A stretch of 64,000 nucleotides of DNA, taken from Paenibacillus lemnae. GTDB lineage: Bacteria; Bacillota; Bacilli; Paenibacillales; Paenibacillaceae. Where the stretch lies: positions 186,001-250,000 of the forward strand of contig NZ_JABBPN010000004.1 of assembly GCF_012933385.1 (NCBI RefSeq), read 5' to 3'. The notes under the pieces are model-generated. The model was not told the origin of the DNA. It did not search any database and saw only the letters and a program-made list of their open reading frames with translations. The position numbers were made by a program, and so were the translations under genes. Positions 49,313 through 57,137 of this stretch are shown piece after piece (positions within the stretch are counted from its first letter, which is position 1; each line of letters begins with the position of its first letter).

Positions 49313-49642
49313 TTAAAATCCAAGATTACGTACAATATACTCACGGACGGCTTTGTCAACCATGTCCTGAAACGAATCAAACGATGAGGTTTCCCGAACA
49401 TATTGATCCAGCGGCTCTTGCGGAAGAGCATCGAAATCCTCATCGTTCTTAACAAGAAAACCACCTGCTTCAAAAAAGTGTTCCACGGATGCCGAGTTCG
49501 CATATTTGGCCATAAAGTCCGGCGTTAAAACCTGTTCCACCGGAACACTCCGATTGTTCTCAAGCTCCCTAGTCTTCTGGTCCAGCTCTTCTGGGCTGCT
49601 GTTAAATTCTTCAAACCCTTTCATATCAAAACCCATATCCAT
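49313..49642 (-). CDS. Small acidic protein, unknown
   Basis: 109 residues, rich in Asp, Glu and Phe, with no membrane segment or signal peptide. Segments are FEEFNSSPEELDQKTRELEN, LTPDFMAKYANSASVEHFFE and the C-terminal FQDMVDKAVREYIVRNLGF. No family recognised. AAGGAG is 5 bases before ATG 49642. It has its own terminator and stands alone. Confidence 0.7.
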   Translation of the reverse strand: MDMGFDMKGFEEFNSSPEELDQKTRELENNRSVPVEQVLTPDFMAKYANSASVEHFFEAGGFLVKNDEDFDALPQEPLDQYVRETSSFDSFQDMVDKAVREYIVRNLGF

Positions 49643-49889
49643 CACTTCTCCTTTCCAAGATCCGTTCCTCTTCCAATGCCTTACATCATATCACAGATGT
49701 TGACTCATAACAGGTATGTTTTTCCTTAAAATTTGTCATAACTTCTATGTATTTGTCATAAAAACCAAGAAAATATAAACAATTTCCTACTAACCTCAGC
49801 AAACAGGTGGTCAAACCACGCATTATCTTTTATGATAGGAATAGAGACTTACTAACTAACCGTTAACCACAATCTGAGGAGTGAATGTT

Positions 49890-50402
49890 TTGGAAAAGAT
49901 AGGTAGAAATGATGCCTGTCACTGCGGCAGCGGCAAAAAATATAAAAAATGCTGTATGGAGAAAGATCGCCGTTCCGGTGGACCCCGGCGTCATATCGAG
50001 CCTTCACAAGATGAGAAACTGGCTATGCTCAACGCTCCTTCCAGTCTGGACGAGCTTATGACACGAATCGGCCAAATGAAATGGAACCAGCCTTCTTATC
50101 GTGAACTGGCGGAAGAACTTTTTCCACAGCTGTACGAAGATTATGAATATAATGAGACCGAGAAATTATTTTTCTTCTATAATGCGCTCATTATCTGGAA
50201 CGGGTTCTGTCAGAAGGAATCTCCGAAGTTCCGTAAACCGGGTGGTTTCAAAGCGGCCCTGGATCAGCTGTGTACAAAAGCACTGGACATTCCGGTGACA
50301 CAAAGCGAACTGGCGGCAAAGTATGAAGTGGCAGCTACGACCTTATCCAAATGCTCTGCTCAGGTCAATCAGTTTATGGAGCAGCTGGGCAAAACCGGCT
50401 AA
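49890..50402 (+). CDS. SEC-C zinc-motif protein
   Basis: 170 residues. The N-terminus is a SEC-C motif, GRNDACHCGSGKKYKKCC, which binds zinc and is best known from the end of SecA. The remaining 140 residues are helical and acidic (LAMLNAPSSLDELMTRIGQM, YEVAATTLSKCSAQVNQFME); the last part resembles a helix-turn-helix, as in proteins that couple SEC-C with DNA binding. Role unknown. The start is probably TTG (49890), 8 bases after GAGGAG; GTG 49881 overlaps that site. Confidence 0.8.
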   Translation: MEKIGRNDACHCGSGKKYKKCCMEKDRRSGGPRRHIEPSQDEKLAMLNAPSSLDELMTRIGQMKWNQPSYRELAEELFPQLYEDYEYNETEKLFFFYNALIIWNGFCQKESPKFRKPGGFKAALDQLCTKALDIPVTQSELAAKYEVAATTLSKCSAQVNQFMEQLGKTG

Positions 50403-50449
50403 CCAAGCTGAACGTTAATATATAGGCTGTGAAGGTGGTGTGATGCTGC

Positions 50450-51286
50450 ATGAGCTATAGGGTATCTAAACAGTGGCTGCTTGCCCGTTTATATGAACAT
50501 GATCTGATCATCGTCGATTGCCGCTTTACATTAGGTGATCGTGATAAAGGCAGACTGGCTTATGAAGAAGCCCATATTCCCCGGGCCGTGTATATGGACC
50601 TGGAGACTGACCTCTCTGCTCCAGTCTCACAGCATGGAGGACGCCATCCGCTGCCAGAGGTATCACATATCTCGCAGGTCTTCGGGAAAGCCGGTATTAG
50701 CCAGAGCTCCCGTGTGGTCATTTATGATGATCAAGGCGGGATGGTGGCCAGCCGGCTCTGGTGGATGCTGAAATATACTGGTCATGAGCAGGCTTATATC
50801 ATGGACGAAGGGTTTTCCTCTTGGAAGGACGCCCACTATCCCGTGACGGCTGATGTTCCAATTGTGATTCCAGCTTCTTATGAGCCTAAAGCTCAGCCAG
50901 TCATGCTCAGTGATATGGAGGAAGTACGGCAAGCATCGAAATCTGGTGCCCCTCTTCTGATCGACTCACGCGAGACCCGTCGTTATGCAGGACTGGAAGA
51001 ACCTATTGACCATACAGCCGGTCATATCCCGGGTGCGGTGAATTACTTCTGGAAAGATCTGCTGAATGCTCAAGGACGATGGAAATCACGCGATGAGATC
51101 AAAATGATGTTTGCAGAAATTCCGCTAGATCATGAGATTATTGTATACTGCGGCTCCGGCGTGTCCGCCTGCCCCAACGTGCTGGCCCTCAAGGAAGCCG
51201 GTTACAGCAGCGTCAAGCTGTATGCCGGCAGCTGGAGCGACTGGATCTCGTATGAGGGGAATCCGGTGGCCAAGGGAGAAGAATAA
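50450..51286 (+). CDS. Sulfurtransferase with two rhodanese domains (SseA type)
   Basis: 278 residues in two rhodanese domains (about 1-140 and 155-275). The second carries the active cysteine, about residue 234, in YCGSGVSACPNV. The loop CGSGVS is typical of 3-mercaptopyruvate sulfurtransferase; thiosulfate-specific enzymes usually have CRKGVT. The inactive first domain has LSAPVSQHGGRHPLP. AAGGTGG lies about 9 bases before the ATG. A terminator follows, after which the DNA becomes AT-rich. Confidence 0.92.
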   Translation: MSYRVSKQWLLARLYEHDLIIVDCRFTLGDRDKGRLAYEEAHIPRAVYMDLETDLSAPVSQHGGRHPLPEVSHISQVFGKAGISQSSRVVIYDDQGGMVASRLWWMLKYTGHEQAYIMDEGFSSWKDAHYPVTADVPIVIPASYEPKAQPVMLSDMEEVRQASKSGAPLLIDSRETRRYAGLEEPIDHTAGHIPGAVNYFWKDLLNAQGRWKSRDEIKMMFAEIPLDHEIIVYCGSGVSACPNVLALKEAGYSSVKLYAGSWSDWISYEGNPVAKGEE

Positions 51287-51303
51287 GGAAGAGCTGAATA
51301 AGT

Positions 51304-51334
51304 AAAAGGAACCCGCGGATGCGGGTTCTTTTTG
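51304..51334 (+). terminator. Terminator of the sulfurtransferase gene
   Basis: AAGGAACCCGC pairs with GCGGGTTCTT around GGAT, followed by TTTG. It marks the left side of the accessory cassette. Confidence 0.9.
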
Positions 51335-51540
51335 TTGTGTGCTAATAACCAACTTTTCCCGCGCTTTATATTTGAAGTTGCCTTTCCTCTACCCACTGTG
51401 TGCGAACTAAAATTTATAAAAAATTAAAATTAGAATATTCCTTATACAGGGTACGTTTCATCTTTCAACGATGATGGTTATGAATTTAACGAACAACTAA
51501 TTTACATAATATTGAAATTGCTATAACTACCCTTTCCAAA

Positions 51541-51618
51541 TTTAAGTTTTTCGCTATGAGTCCCGAATTAGTGGCTGCGATTAGAGCCAAGGGATATGAA
51601 CCATACATTAATCGTTAA
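51541..51618 (+). pseudogene. C-terminal fragment of an immunity-type lipoprotein gene
   Basis: The last 25 codons of the lipoprotein family: FKFF-AMSPELVAAIRAKGYEPYINR, matching the ends of the intact copies (MSPELIAAIRAKGYEPFDNR; MSPELVAAIRANGYDPYEKK). The rest of the gene is gone. The bases after its stop also match those after the intact copy ending at 52539 (ATCGTT, CC, TTCAT, TCTGC, TAAT in the same order), so gene and 3' flank were duplicated together. The 206 bases before it are AT-rich, with nothing recognised. Confidence 0.8.
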
Positions 51619-51703
51619 AGTTTTTGCAGAAGTCATAATCGTTACCCAGTTCATATTGCTTCGGCCTCTGCGTAATCAGTCATGATCAAAGGAGTTGATT
51701 AAT

Positions 51704-52117
51704 ATTAGACCTAAATCTATTCTGTATGTAACTTCCCTTGGACTTATTGCAATCATCTTCATGCTCGGAGGAAGTCAACAGATCAAAATAAATAACAATG
51801 ATCAGGACGATGAACGAAACGAAAGCTACTGCTGTTCAATACTTCAAAGATAAATACAATTTGGACGTTGAAATCACAAGTCAAAAAAACATCCAACATA
51901 TATTATATCTGAGGTAGATTTAGAAGAAAACGTTGTTGGACTTGAAGATCATGCTTTCAATATTTCAGTAAATTATAACACTCAAGAAGTTTCTGGATTT
52001 TTAATAACCCCTCAGCTAAAAGAAAAACTAATAAATGATGGATACGATCCTTTTGAATGTATTAAAAGCAAAATAATACTCCCTCCGGCATACCTTACAT
52101 TGAGATCGTTTCATTAG
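51704..52117 (+). pseudogene. Decayed immunity-type lipoprotein gene
   Basis: It begins like the intact copies, AAAGGAG, 9 bases, ATT AGA CCT AAA TCT, then a signal-peptide-like segment with LGLIAIIFMLGG. The lipobox cysteine is a serine (GGAAGT instead of GGNTGT). The frame then shifts at least twice: TKATAVQYFKDKYNLDVEIT is in a second frame and ISEVDLEENVVGLEDHAFNI with ITPQLKEKLINDGYDPFE in a third. Each piece matches the intact paralogues in order, so this is a broken copy. Confidence 0.85.
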
Positions 52118-52140
52118 GAATATTGAAGGAGCTGATTTTT

Positions 52141-52539
52141 ATAAAAGTAGGATCCAGTACGTATATAGCAATACTTCTACTTGTTGCAATTACTTTGATG
52201 CTTGGGGGATGTCAACAGGTAAAAGAAACGAATCTCGATGACAACTATAGAGTTGTCCACAACAGTGAAGATCAAGCAATAATCGATATGGCTAAAGCCA
52301 CTGCTACCAAGCATTTAAAAGATGAATATGCGTTGGAAGTTGAAATTACAGGAGAAAAGTTACTACCCGCATATGTAACTACCGAAGTCATTTTTGAAGG
52401 AAATGTGGTCGGGAATAAGGAACAAAGCTTCAACATCTTTATCAATTATAATAAAAATGAAATTTCTGAACTCGGAATGAGCCCCGAACTAATTGCTGCA
52501 ATCAGAGCCAAGGGATATGAACCCTTTGATAATCGTTAG
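52141..52539 (+). CDS. Lipoprotein, probable immunity protein copy A (ATA start proposed)
   Basis: About 132 residues. A lipoprotein signal ends in ITLMLGGCQQ, so the mature protein would be anchored outside the membrane. The mature part is small and acidic (DQAIIDMAKATATKHLKDEY, LEVEITGEKLLPAYVTTEVI, MSPELIAAIRAKGYEPFDNR) and resembles the cystatin-like lipoproteins that protect staphylococci from secreted lipase toxins. GAAGGAG lies 9 bases before an ATA codon (52141) followed by AAA; the only in-frame TTG (52123) overlaps the ribosome site. The adjacent lipase gene suggests it neutralises that lipase. Confidence 0.7.
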   Translation: MKVGSSTYIAILLLVAITLMLGGCQQVKETNLDDNYRVVHNSEDQAIIDMAKATATKHLKDEYALEVEITGEKLLPAYVTTEVIFEGNVVGNKEQSFNIFINYNKNEISELGMSPELIAAIRAKGYEPFDNR

Positions 52540-52748
52540 GGTAATTTTAAAAGGTATGATCGTTGCCTAATTCATTTCATAAACTCTGCATAATTCAATA
52601 ATAAAAATGTTAAATCACATCATAGAAACGGACTAACCATTTACAAAATATTGAATTTCTTGCGAAATACAATTATTATATACACAACCTGAAAGCAAAT
52701 CCCCGTTACATCTGAAACCTGTTAGTATGATCAAAGGAGCTGATTAAT

Positions 52749-53147
52749 ATTAAAGCTAGATCCATTTTGTATATAGCTTCTGTTGGATTTATTGCAATCA
52801 TTTTGATGCTTGGAGGTTGTCAACAGATGAAGAAAAATAATAACAATGGTAACGGTGAAGTTGTCCAAAAAAGTGAAGATCAAGGAATCATTGATAAAGC
52901 TAAAACCATTGCTGTGAAGCATTTAAGAGATGAATATGAGTTAGATGTTGAAATAACAGGAGAAAAGTTACTACCCCAATATATAAATATTGAAGTCATA
53001 TTAGAAGGGAATGTCATAGGGAACAAAGAACAACATTTCAGTATTTCAGTCAATTATCAAACGAATGAAACATTCAATTTCGGAATGAGTCCTGAATTGG
53101 TTGCTGCAATTAGAGCTAATGGATATGACCCCTATGAGAAAAAATAA
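52749..53147 (+). CDS. Lipoprotein, probable immunity protein copy B (ATT start proposed)
   Basis: About 132 residues. AAAGGAG lies 9 bases before ATT (52749), which gives the signal peptide KARSILYIASVGFIAIILML ending in LGGCQQ, with the basic start that lipoproteins need. The first normal start, TTG 52767, is 27 bases from the ribosome site and loses both basic residues; an in-frame stop lies at 52728. Mature part: DQGIIDKAKTIAVKHLRDEY, VEITGEKLLPQYINIEVILE, FGMSPELVAAIRANGYDPYE. Its stop is 17 bases before the lipase ribosome-site region, so they are likely co-transcribed. Confidence 0.75.
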   Translation: MKARSILYIASVGFIAIILMLGGCQQMKKNNNNGNGEVVQKSEDQGIIDKAKTIAVKHLRDEYELDVEITGEKLLPQYINIEVILEGNVIGNKEQHFSISVNYQTNETFNFGMSPELVAAIRANGYDPYEKK

Positions 53148-53166
53148 GTTTTGGAGGAATCCTTAA

Positions 53167-54465
53167 TTGACAACTTCTTATAGAATTAATGATGAGACTT
53201 ATAAAATGATGTCTGATGCTGCCTATGGTACTCATGAAAAAGACACTACATTTAGAGATTTTCCTGATTGGAAAGTTTTAGAGGACACTAGAAGTAATAC
53301 ATCAACTGGATTTGATGCGGTAACTTTCGTAAATGAAAAAACGAATGAAGCAGTCATCGCTTTTCGAGGAACAGAATTACAAAACGGAACAGATAGAGCC
53401 CTCCAAGATTTTTTAAATGATCTTGATATCGGGTTCGATGAAGTAAAAAGAAAGATGAAACCGCCTCATCCTTGGGACGAACCCATGAGCAAAATAGACG
53501 ATGCATTAGGGATACCCAAACTTAACAACTGGATTGACGAACGCGAAAAAGCAGTCGAGAAATTTTTTACATTACCTGGAACAAATCAAAACTATCAAGC
53601 CGAAGACTACGCTAAAGAGATGCAGGAAAAATACAAACATTTTAAATTCTCTTTGACTGGTCATTCCCTGGGTGGTGCTAATGCACAATATGCTGCTGCT
53701 TACACAGGGATGACAGCTGTTACCTTCAGCGCTCCGTCCGTTGTGCCCAGCCTAACATTAGAAATGAGAAAAAAAGCTGAAGAAGGCGCATTCGATGATC
53801 AGATTATCAATTTCGCTCACCCGAAAGACATTGTCGGTAGTGGCGCGCTCGGTGGCTACGATGGTCACGTAGGATCAACCTACTATATAGATTCCAACTA
53901 CCAAGATGCTAACCCAGAAGATAACATCTTGAATATCAAAGAGAAACTCACAAACTCTTTCTCTGGCCCTAACAGTTACCACTCTCTTAATCAATACAAA
54001 TTTAAAGACGGCTACATCTCGAATCCATTATTCGATGGAGTTACGGGCGAGCCTATTGAATCTCCTCGCATCCCTTCTTCCTCTAATATGGCAGAAGAAG
54101 TGAAAGAACGAATTACGGGAGCAATTACAGGTGCAGTGAGTTCATTGGCAGCTTTTGCCGGGGTGATGTCCAAAGCTGCGGACTCCGCCAATGCTGGAAC
54201 CATACAGGTAACCCCGAGTGAACTTCGAAGTGTTGCGGAACGATGGAAATTAAACGCTAAGTATAGTCACGCCGAAATTGAAGGAATAAGACAGAGGCTC
54301 TACACATATATGCATTCCAGTCATAGCCGGAGACTCGAGCCTATTGTCCAGCAGCTCAATACTTCTATCGCCTCTATGAGTCAAGCACGTTTACAGCAAA
54401 CGAACGATATTCTATACTACATCAATACTAAGGCTGACTTGTTCGAACAAACTGATAACAGCTGA
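53167..54465 (+). CDS. Class 3 lipase with C-terminal WXG100-like domain, TslA-type type VII secretion toxin candidate
   Basis: 432 residues, TTG start (53167) 9 bases after GGAGG. Residues 1-290 are a class 3 lipase: oxyanion AFRGTE (65-70), nucleophile S167 in TGHSLGGANAQ, probable acid D221 in HPKDIVG and H272 in NSYHSLNQY. Residues 310-345 are small and hydrophobic (ITGAITGAVSSLAAFAGVMS). Residues 346-430 are two long helices starting VTPSELRSVAERW, like a WXG100 protein. No signal peptide. This N-terminal lipase/C-terminal secretion domain order is that of the S. aureus type VII toxin TslA. Neighbours on each side fit immunity and partner roles. No secretion machinery is in the window. 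Confidence 0.82.
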   Translation: MTTSYRINDETYKMMSDAAYGTHEKDTTFRDFPDWKVLEDTRSNTSTGFDAVTFVNEKTNEAVIAFRGTELQNGTDRALQDFLNDLDIGFDEVKRKMKPPHPWDEPMSKIDDALGIPKLNNWIDEREKAVEKFFTLPGTNQNYQAEDYAKEMQEKYKHFKFSLTGHSLGGANAQYAAAYTGMTAVTFSAPSVVPSLTLEMRKKAEEGAFDDQIINFAHPKDIVGSGALGGYDGHVGSTYYIDSNYQDANPEDNILNIKEKLTNSFSGPNSYHSLNQYKFKDGYISNPLFDGVTGEPIESPRIPSSSNMAEEVKERITGAITGAVSSLAAFAGVMSKAADSANAGTIQVTPSELRSVAERWKLNAKYSHAEIEGIRQRLYTYMHSSHSRRLEPIVQQLNTSIASMSQARLQQTNDILYYINTKADLFEQTDNS

Positions 54466-54500
54466 TAACACAGACAAATCAAGCTCTTGGAGGGTTTAAA

Positions 54501-54776
54501 ATGAATGGTGAAATACGAGTTGAGCTCGATGATTTACTGCGGGCAGAGAGACATTTAACCGAGTTGCTAGCACAACTTCGTATGGATGAGCAGGAAGCTA
54601 GAAGTTTGTACGCTTCTCTACAAAACTGGAAGGGTCACTCCGCTAATGTTCTTAAAAACCAGATTGAGGCTTTTTTTGAGGACATGTCTCGGCGAATCCT
54701 GGATATCGAGCAGCAAAAAATGCAGCTGGTTCAATATGTTCAACATATGCGACAAGTGGACAATATGGCTCAATAA
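54501..54776 (+). CDS. WXG100-like protein, probable secretion partner of the lipase
   Basis: 91 residues, helical hairpin. The turn carries W-K-G (LYASLQNWKGHSANVLKNQI), the WXG motif in the middle of the chain, with a helix on either side (ELDDLLRAERHLTELLAQLR; FFEDMSRRILDIEQQKMQLV). Such proteins form dimers or bind the helical domain of a type VII substrate. It starts 35 bases after the lipase stop with TTGGAGGG before the ATG. Expected to pair with the helical C-terminus of the lipase, by analogy with the Lap/TlaA partners of TslA. Confidence 0.8.
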   Translation: MNGEIRVELDDLLRAERHLTELLAQLRMDEQEARSLYASLQNWKGHSANVLKNQIEAFFEDMSRRILDIEQQKMQLVQYVQHMRQVDNMAQ

Positions 54777-54916
54777 ATGGCAAGCGGCCACCACACGTGT
54801 TCGATAAACAATCGATTACCAAATCCGTGACCACGCTTTAATGCATCCAGCCGCTCACCTTTTCTACGCTTGAGATGGCCGGACAACCATTGATCATGCT
54901 CATTGTTAAAACTCAT
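54770..54916 (-). pseudogene. Truncated gene remnant at the right edge of the cassette
   Basis: On the minus strand an ATG (54914-54916) after GAGGG opens 48 codons, with WLSGHLKRRKGERLDALKRG, HGFGNRLFIEHVWWPLAIY, then a stop inside the WXG100 gene's 3' end. The sequence up to VWWP is like the beginning of a larger Bacillus/Paenibacillus protein that starts with a GER...GH...WWP segment; the family name is not certain. The rest of that protein is missing, so the gene was cut where the cassette begins. Confidence 0.5.
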
Positions 54917-54953
54917 GCTTCATCCCTCATGTACTTCTGCCCACGCACAAAAC

Positions 54954-54987
54954 CCCGCCTCTATTCCGTTTGGGAATTGAGACGGGG
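54954..54987 (-). terminator. Terminator of the anti-sigma gene
   Basis: On the minus strand CCCCG, CTC and ATTCC pair with their complements in a slightly bulged stem, followed by TTTT. It lies 82 bases after the minus-strand gene ending at 55069. Confidence 0.75.
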
Positions 54988-55068
54988 CATACTTTACTCC
55001 ATTAACTTGTTCGTATATTATTTTTTGTATTATAAAATTGTCCCTTCGTTTAAGCAACACCTAAAAGC

Positions 55069-56337
55069 TCACTTATCTTTAATCTTCCATACACGATTAA
55101 TGTAGCCGTCAGAACCATACATAACAGCCACACCCGGAGCCGGAGCTGGAAGATCAAACCCTAAATCTACGACAGGTAAATGTTTTACAGAATCCTTAAT
55201 TGACGCAATATAGTCATCTTCCGATTTTCTTGCTTCTAAGTCTGCAGCTTCCTGTCTTACATCAGTCTGTTGCGACTTCGCATCGTATTCATCATATTTT
55301 ATATCATATGTCAGCATAGATTCATCGTTCAGACGATATGTGAGAATTGTGCCGGGATCCATTTTTACAGGTATTTCAGAGGTGATTGAATCAGCATGGG
55401 TTAGCGGTACAATCAGCGGTCCATGGTGAGCCGCAAAAAGATCCAAAATCACCTCATAGCTCTGGTCCACCAGGGATATGTTTTCTGAAAGAGTGAATTT
55501 CAATTGGCGAAACAGAAACCACTTGCCGCTTGGATGTTTCTCGTAAAATGCGACACCCTTTTCATAAAACCCATCGTTAGCACGGGTAGTATAAGCTGCA
55601 GTACTCGCATCTTCCCCTGTCGCTCCCCGCTGCTCCCAATCTGCAAATGATAACGGCTCATATACTGCAAAACCTTGCTCTTCTGCCCAGCCTGCTTGTT
55701 CAGGAAAATAAGTACCAATGCTGTTGATAGCACACCCCTGGCAGGATCCGGCAGTGTCTGAAAATCGCAGGCTCTGCTCCTTATTGGCTGGATTGGTCAA
55801 GGTTACCCCAAAAGAACCATTCGCTCCGACGCTAGCGGAAGCATCCCAGCCGATCGGTGCAAGCAGCACATATCCAGACATCATGTCATCCCGATAAACC
55901 AGGACCGCTTGCAGTGCATCCTTCACTTCCGGTGGAATTTTATAGTTCACGGCATCAGGTATTGAAAATGGATGAAGGTCTTCATTTGTACCGTCGTCCA
56001 CGTGAAGTTCAGCTTTAATTATTCGCAAGGGAAGCGGCACCTGGTTGCCATCTGTATCCGAAAAAATGATCTCCTCTGCTTGCTGGTGAGGTTCCTTCTC
56101 GACAGTGACGGCCTGCGTTAATGACTGCACAGAACCGGAAGGCCATGATTCGTAACCCAGCCAAAAAACACCCAAAAGAACAGAAAGCACAGCGGCCGTC
56201 ATAACCCATTTTCGAAAAGTGCTTCTTTTGGTTTTCACACGCTGCTCCACCTGTGCCACCATTTGCGGGGTAAAGTGGTTTTGCGTAAACGGCTTTGTCT
56301 TTAGTTCATCGTCCCATTCTGCGTTTTTCTTCGTCAT
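55069..56337 (-). CDS. Probable anti-sigma factor with one membrane helix
   Basis: 422 residues. A cytosolic N-terminus of about 42 residues, one membrane helix (about 43-62, WVMTAAVLSVLLGVFWLGYE) and a long outside domain with a DUF4850-like part (VLLAPIGWDASASVGANGSF, CQGCAINSIGTYFPEQAGWA). A disulfide could form in SCQGCA. Its start overlaps the end of the ECF sigma gene by 4 bases, which is the usual layout for a sigma/anti-sigma pair. The signal that would release the sigma factor is unknown. Confidence 0.8.
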   Translation of the reverse strand: MTKKNAEWDDELKTKPFTQNHFTPQMVAQVEQRVKTKRSTFRKWVMTAAVLSVLLGVFWLGYESWPSGSVQSLTQAVTVEKEPHQQAEEIIFSDTDGNQVPLPLRIIKAELHVDDGTNEDLHPFSIPDAVNYKIPPEVKDALQAVLVYRDDMMSGYVLLAPIGWDASASVGANGSFGVTLTNPANKEQSLRFSDTAGSCQGCAINSIGTYFPEQAGWAEEQGFAVYEPLSFADWEQRGATGEDASTAAYTTRANDGFYEKGVAFYEKHPSGKWFLFRQLKFTLSENISLVDQSYEVILDLFAAHHGPLIVPLTHADSITSEIPVKMDPGTILTYRLNDESMLTYDIKYDEYDAKSQQTDVRQEAADLEARKSEDDYIASIKDSVKHLPVVDLGFDLPAPAPGVAVMYGSDGYINRVWKIKDK

Positions 56338-56861
56338 GATTGGTCAGCCCCTTCCCATCGCGCTTTTGCTCTTTGTCTGGCTCTCTGCAGCCTGGATTTT
56401 GCAGCAGATAACGAGATGCCGAGAGTGCCGGCCAGTTCCTCCATCGTAAGTTCATAATGAATCGCTAATATCAATACTTCCCGATCTTTTAAAGGCAGCT
56501 GATACACCAGTTTCCACACATCTGTGCTAAGTGATTGTTCCAATGCCTCATCCTCCGCGGATTGTGCGGTCATGCCGGATATTGCTTCCGGTTTATGGAC
56601 AACACGTTTGACAAAACTGGTGCTTCGAAAGGAGTACCAGCGATTCCGTGCAATACGCAGCAGCCAGGTTTTCACTGAGGCTTCACCGCGATAATTATTC
56701 ATATATTTATATGCACGAATAAAAGTCTCTTGAGCAATATCATCTGCAGCAGCATGATTACGCGATAAAAAGTAGGCGTAGTTCCATACGGCCTCACCGT
56801 ACGTTTTCATCAGTGCAGTTATGTCTTGAGTCTCCATCATTTGTACGTTCTTTTCATTCAT
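56334..56861 (-). CDS. ECF-type RNA polymerase sigma factor
   Basis: 175 residues. Region 2 is visible at about 25-90 (ADDIAQETFIRAYKYMNNYR, VKTWLLRIARNRWYSFRSTS) and region 4 at about 115-170 (LPLKDREVLILAIHYELTME, LAGTLGISLSAAKSRLQRAR). There is no region 3, as expected for ECF factors. AGGAGG is 13 bases before the ATG at 56861. Downstream anti-sigma gene overlaps it. Autoregulated promoters are common in this class; none was recognised here. Confidence 0.92.
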   Translation of the reverse strand: MNEKNVQMMETQDITALMKTYGEAVWNYAYFLSRNHAAADDIAQETFIRAYKYMNNYRGEASVKTWLLRIARNRWYSFRSTSFVKRVVHKPEAISGMTAQSAEDEALEQSLSTDVWKLVYQLPLKDREVLILAIHYELTMEELAGTLGISLSAAKSRLQRARQRAKARWEGADQS

Positions 56862-56945
56862 CCATCATGCCGCTCCTCCTTTAACTCTACTAGATAGACC
56901 TTCACATCTGTGGAATAGTTGCAGACAGATCCCACACACGCTGGA

Positions 56946-57042
56946 ATGTATATGGTTTTCCACATACATTTCGTCCCTAGACCGCTCGCAAGTACCGATG
57001 TATGTGGTTTTCCACATACATTCGACCACAAGACCGCTCGCA
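56946..57042. repeat. Two 45-base direct repeats, each containing a palindrome
   Basis: 56946-56990 and 56998-57042 are near-identical. Each starts with a dyad, ATGTATGTGG (ATGTATATGG in the first copy), TTTT, CCACATACAT, and ends with AGACCGCTCGCA; the differences are mainly in the six bases between. They lie upstream of the sigma factor gene, between it and the terminator at 57079. They look like a dispersed intergenic element in tandem. Confidence 0.8.
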
Positions 57043-57078
57043 CGCGCCTAACTCATCTGGTCTTTACCGCGCAGCAGC

Positions 57079-57109
57079 AAAAAAAGCCCCTCATCATACC
57101 TAAGAGGGG
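57079..57109 (-). terminator. Terminator of the two-component operon
   Basis: On the minus strand CCCCTC and GAGGGG form a stem with an 11-base loop, followed by seven T. It is 29 bases after the response regulator stop. Confidence 0.85.
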
Positions 57110-57137
57110 TGGTTCAACCCTGCGTGCGAATCTAAAA

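Noticed and set aside
54911-55062. Possible promoter or small gene on the plus strand between the truncated gene and the anti-sigma gene
   Set aside because: Only an AT-rich stretch and the minus-strand terminator are visible; nothing else could be supported.
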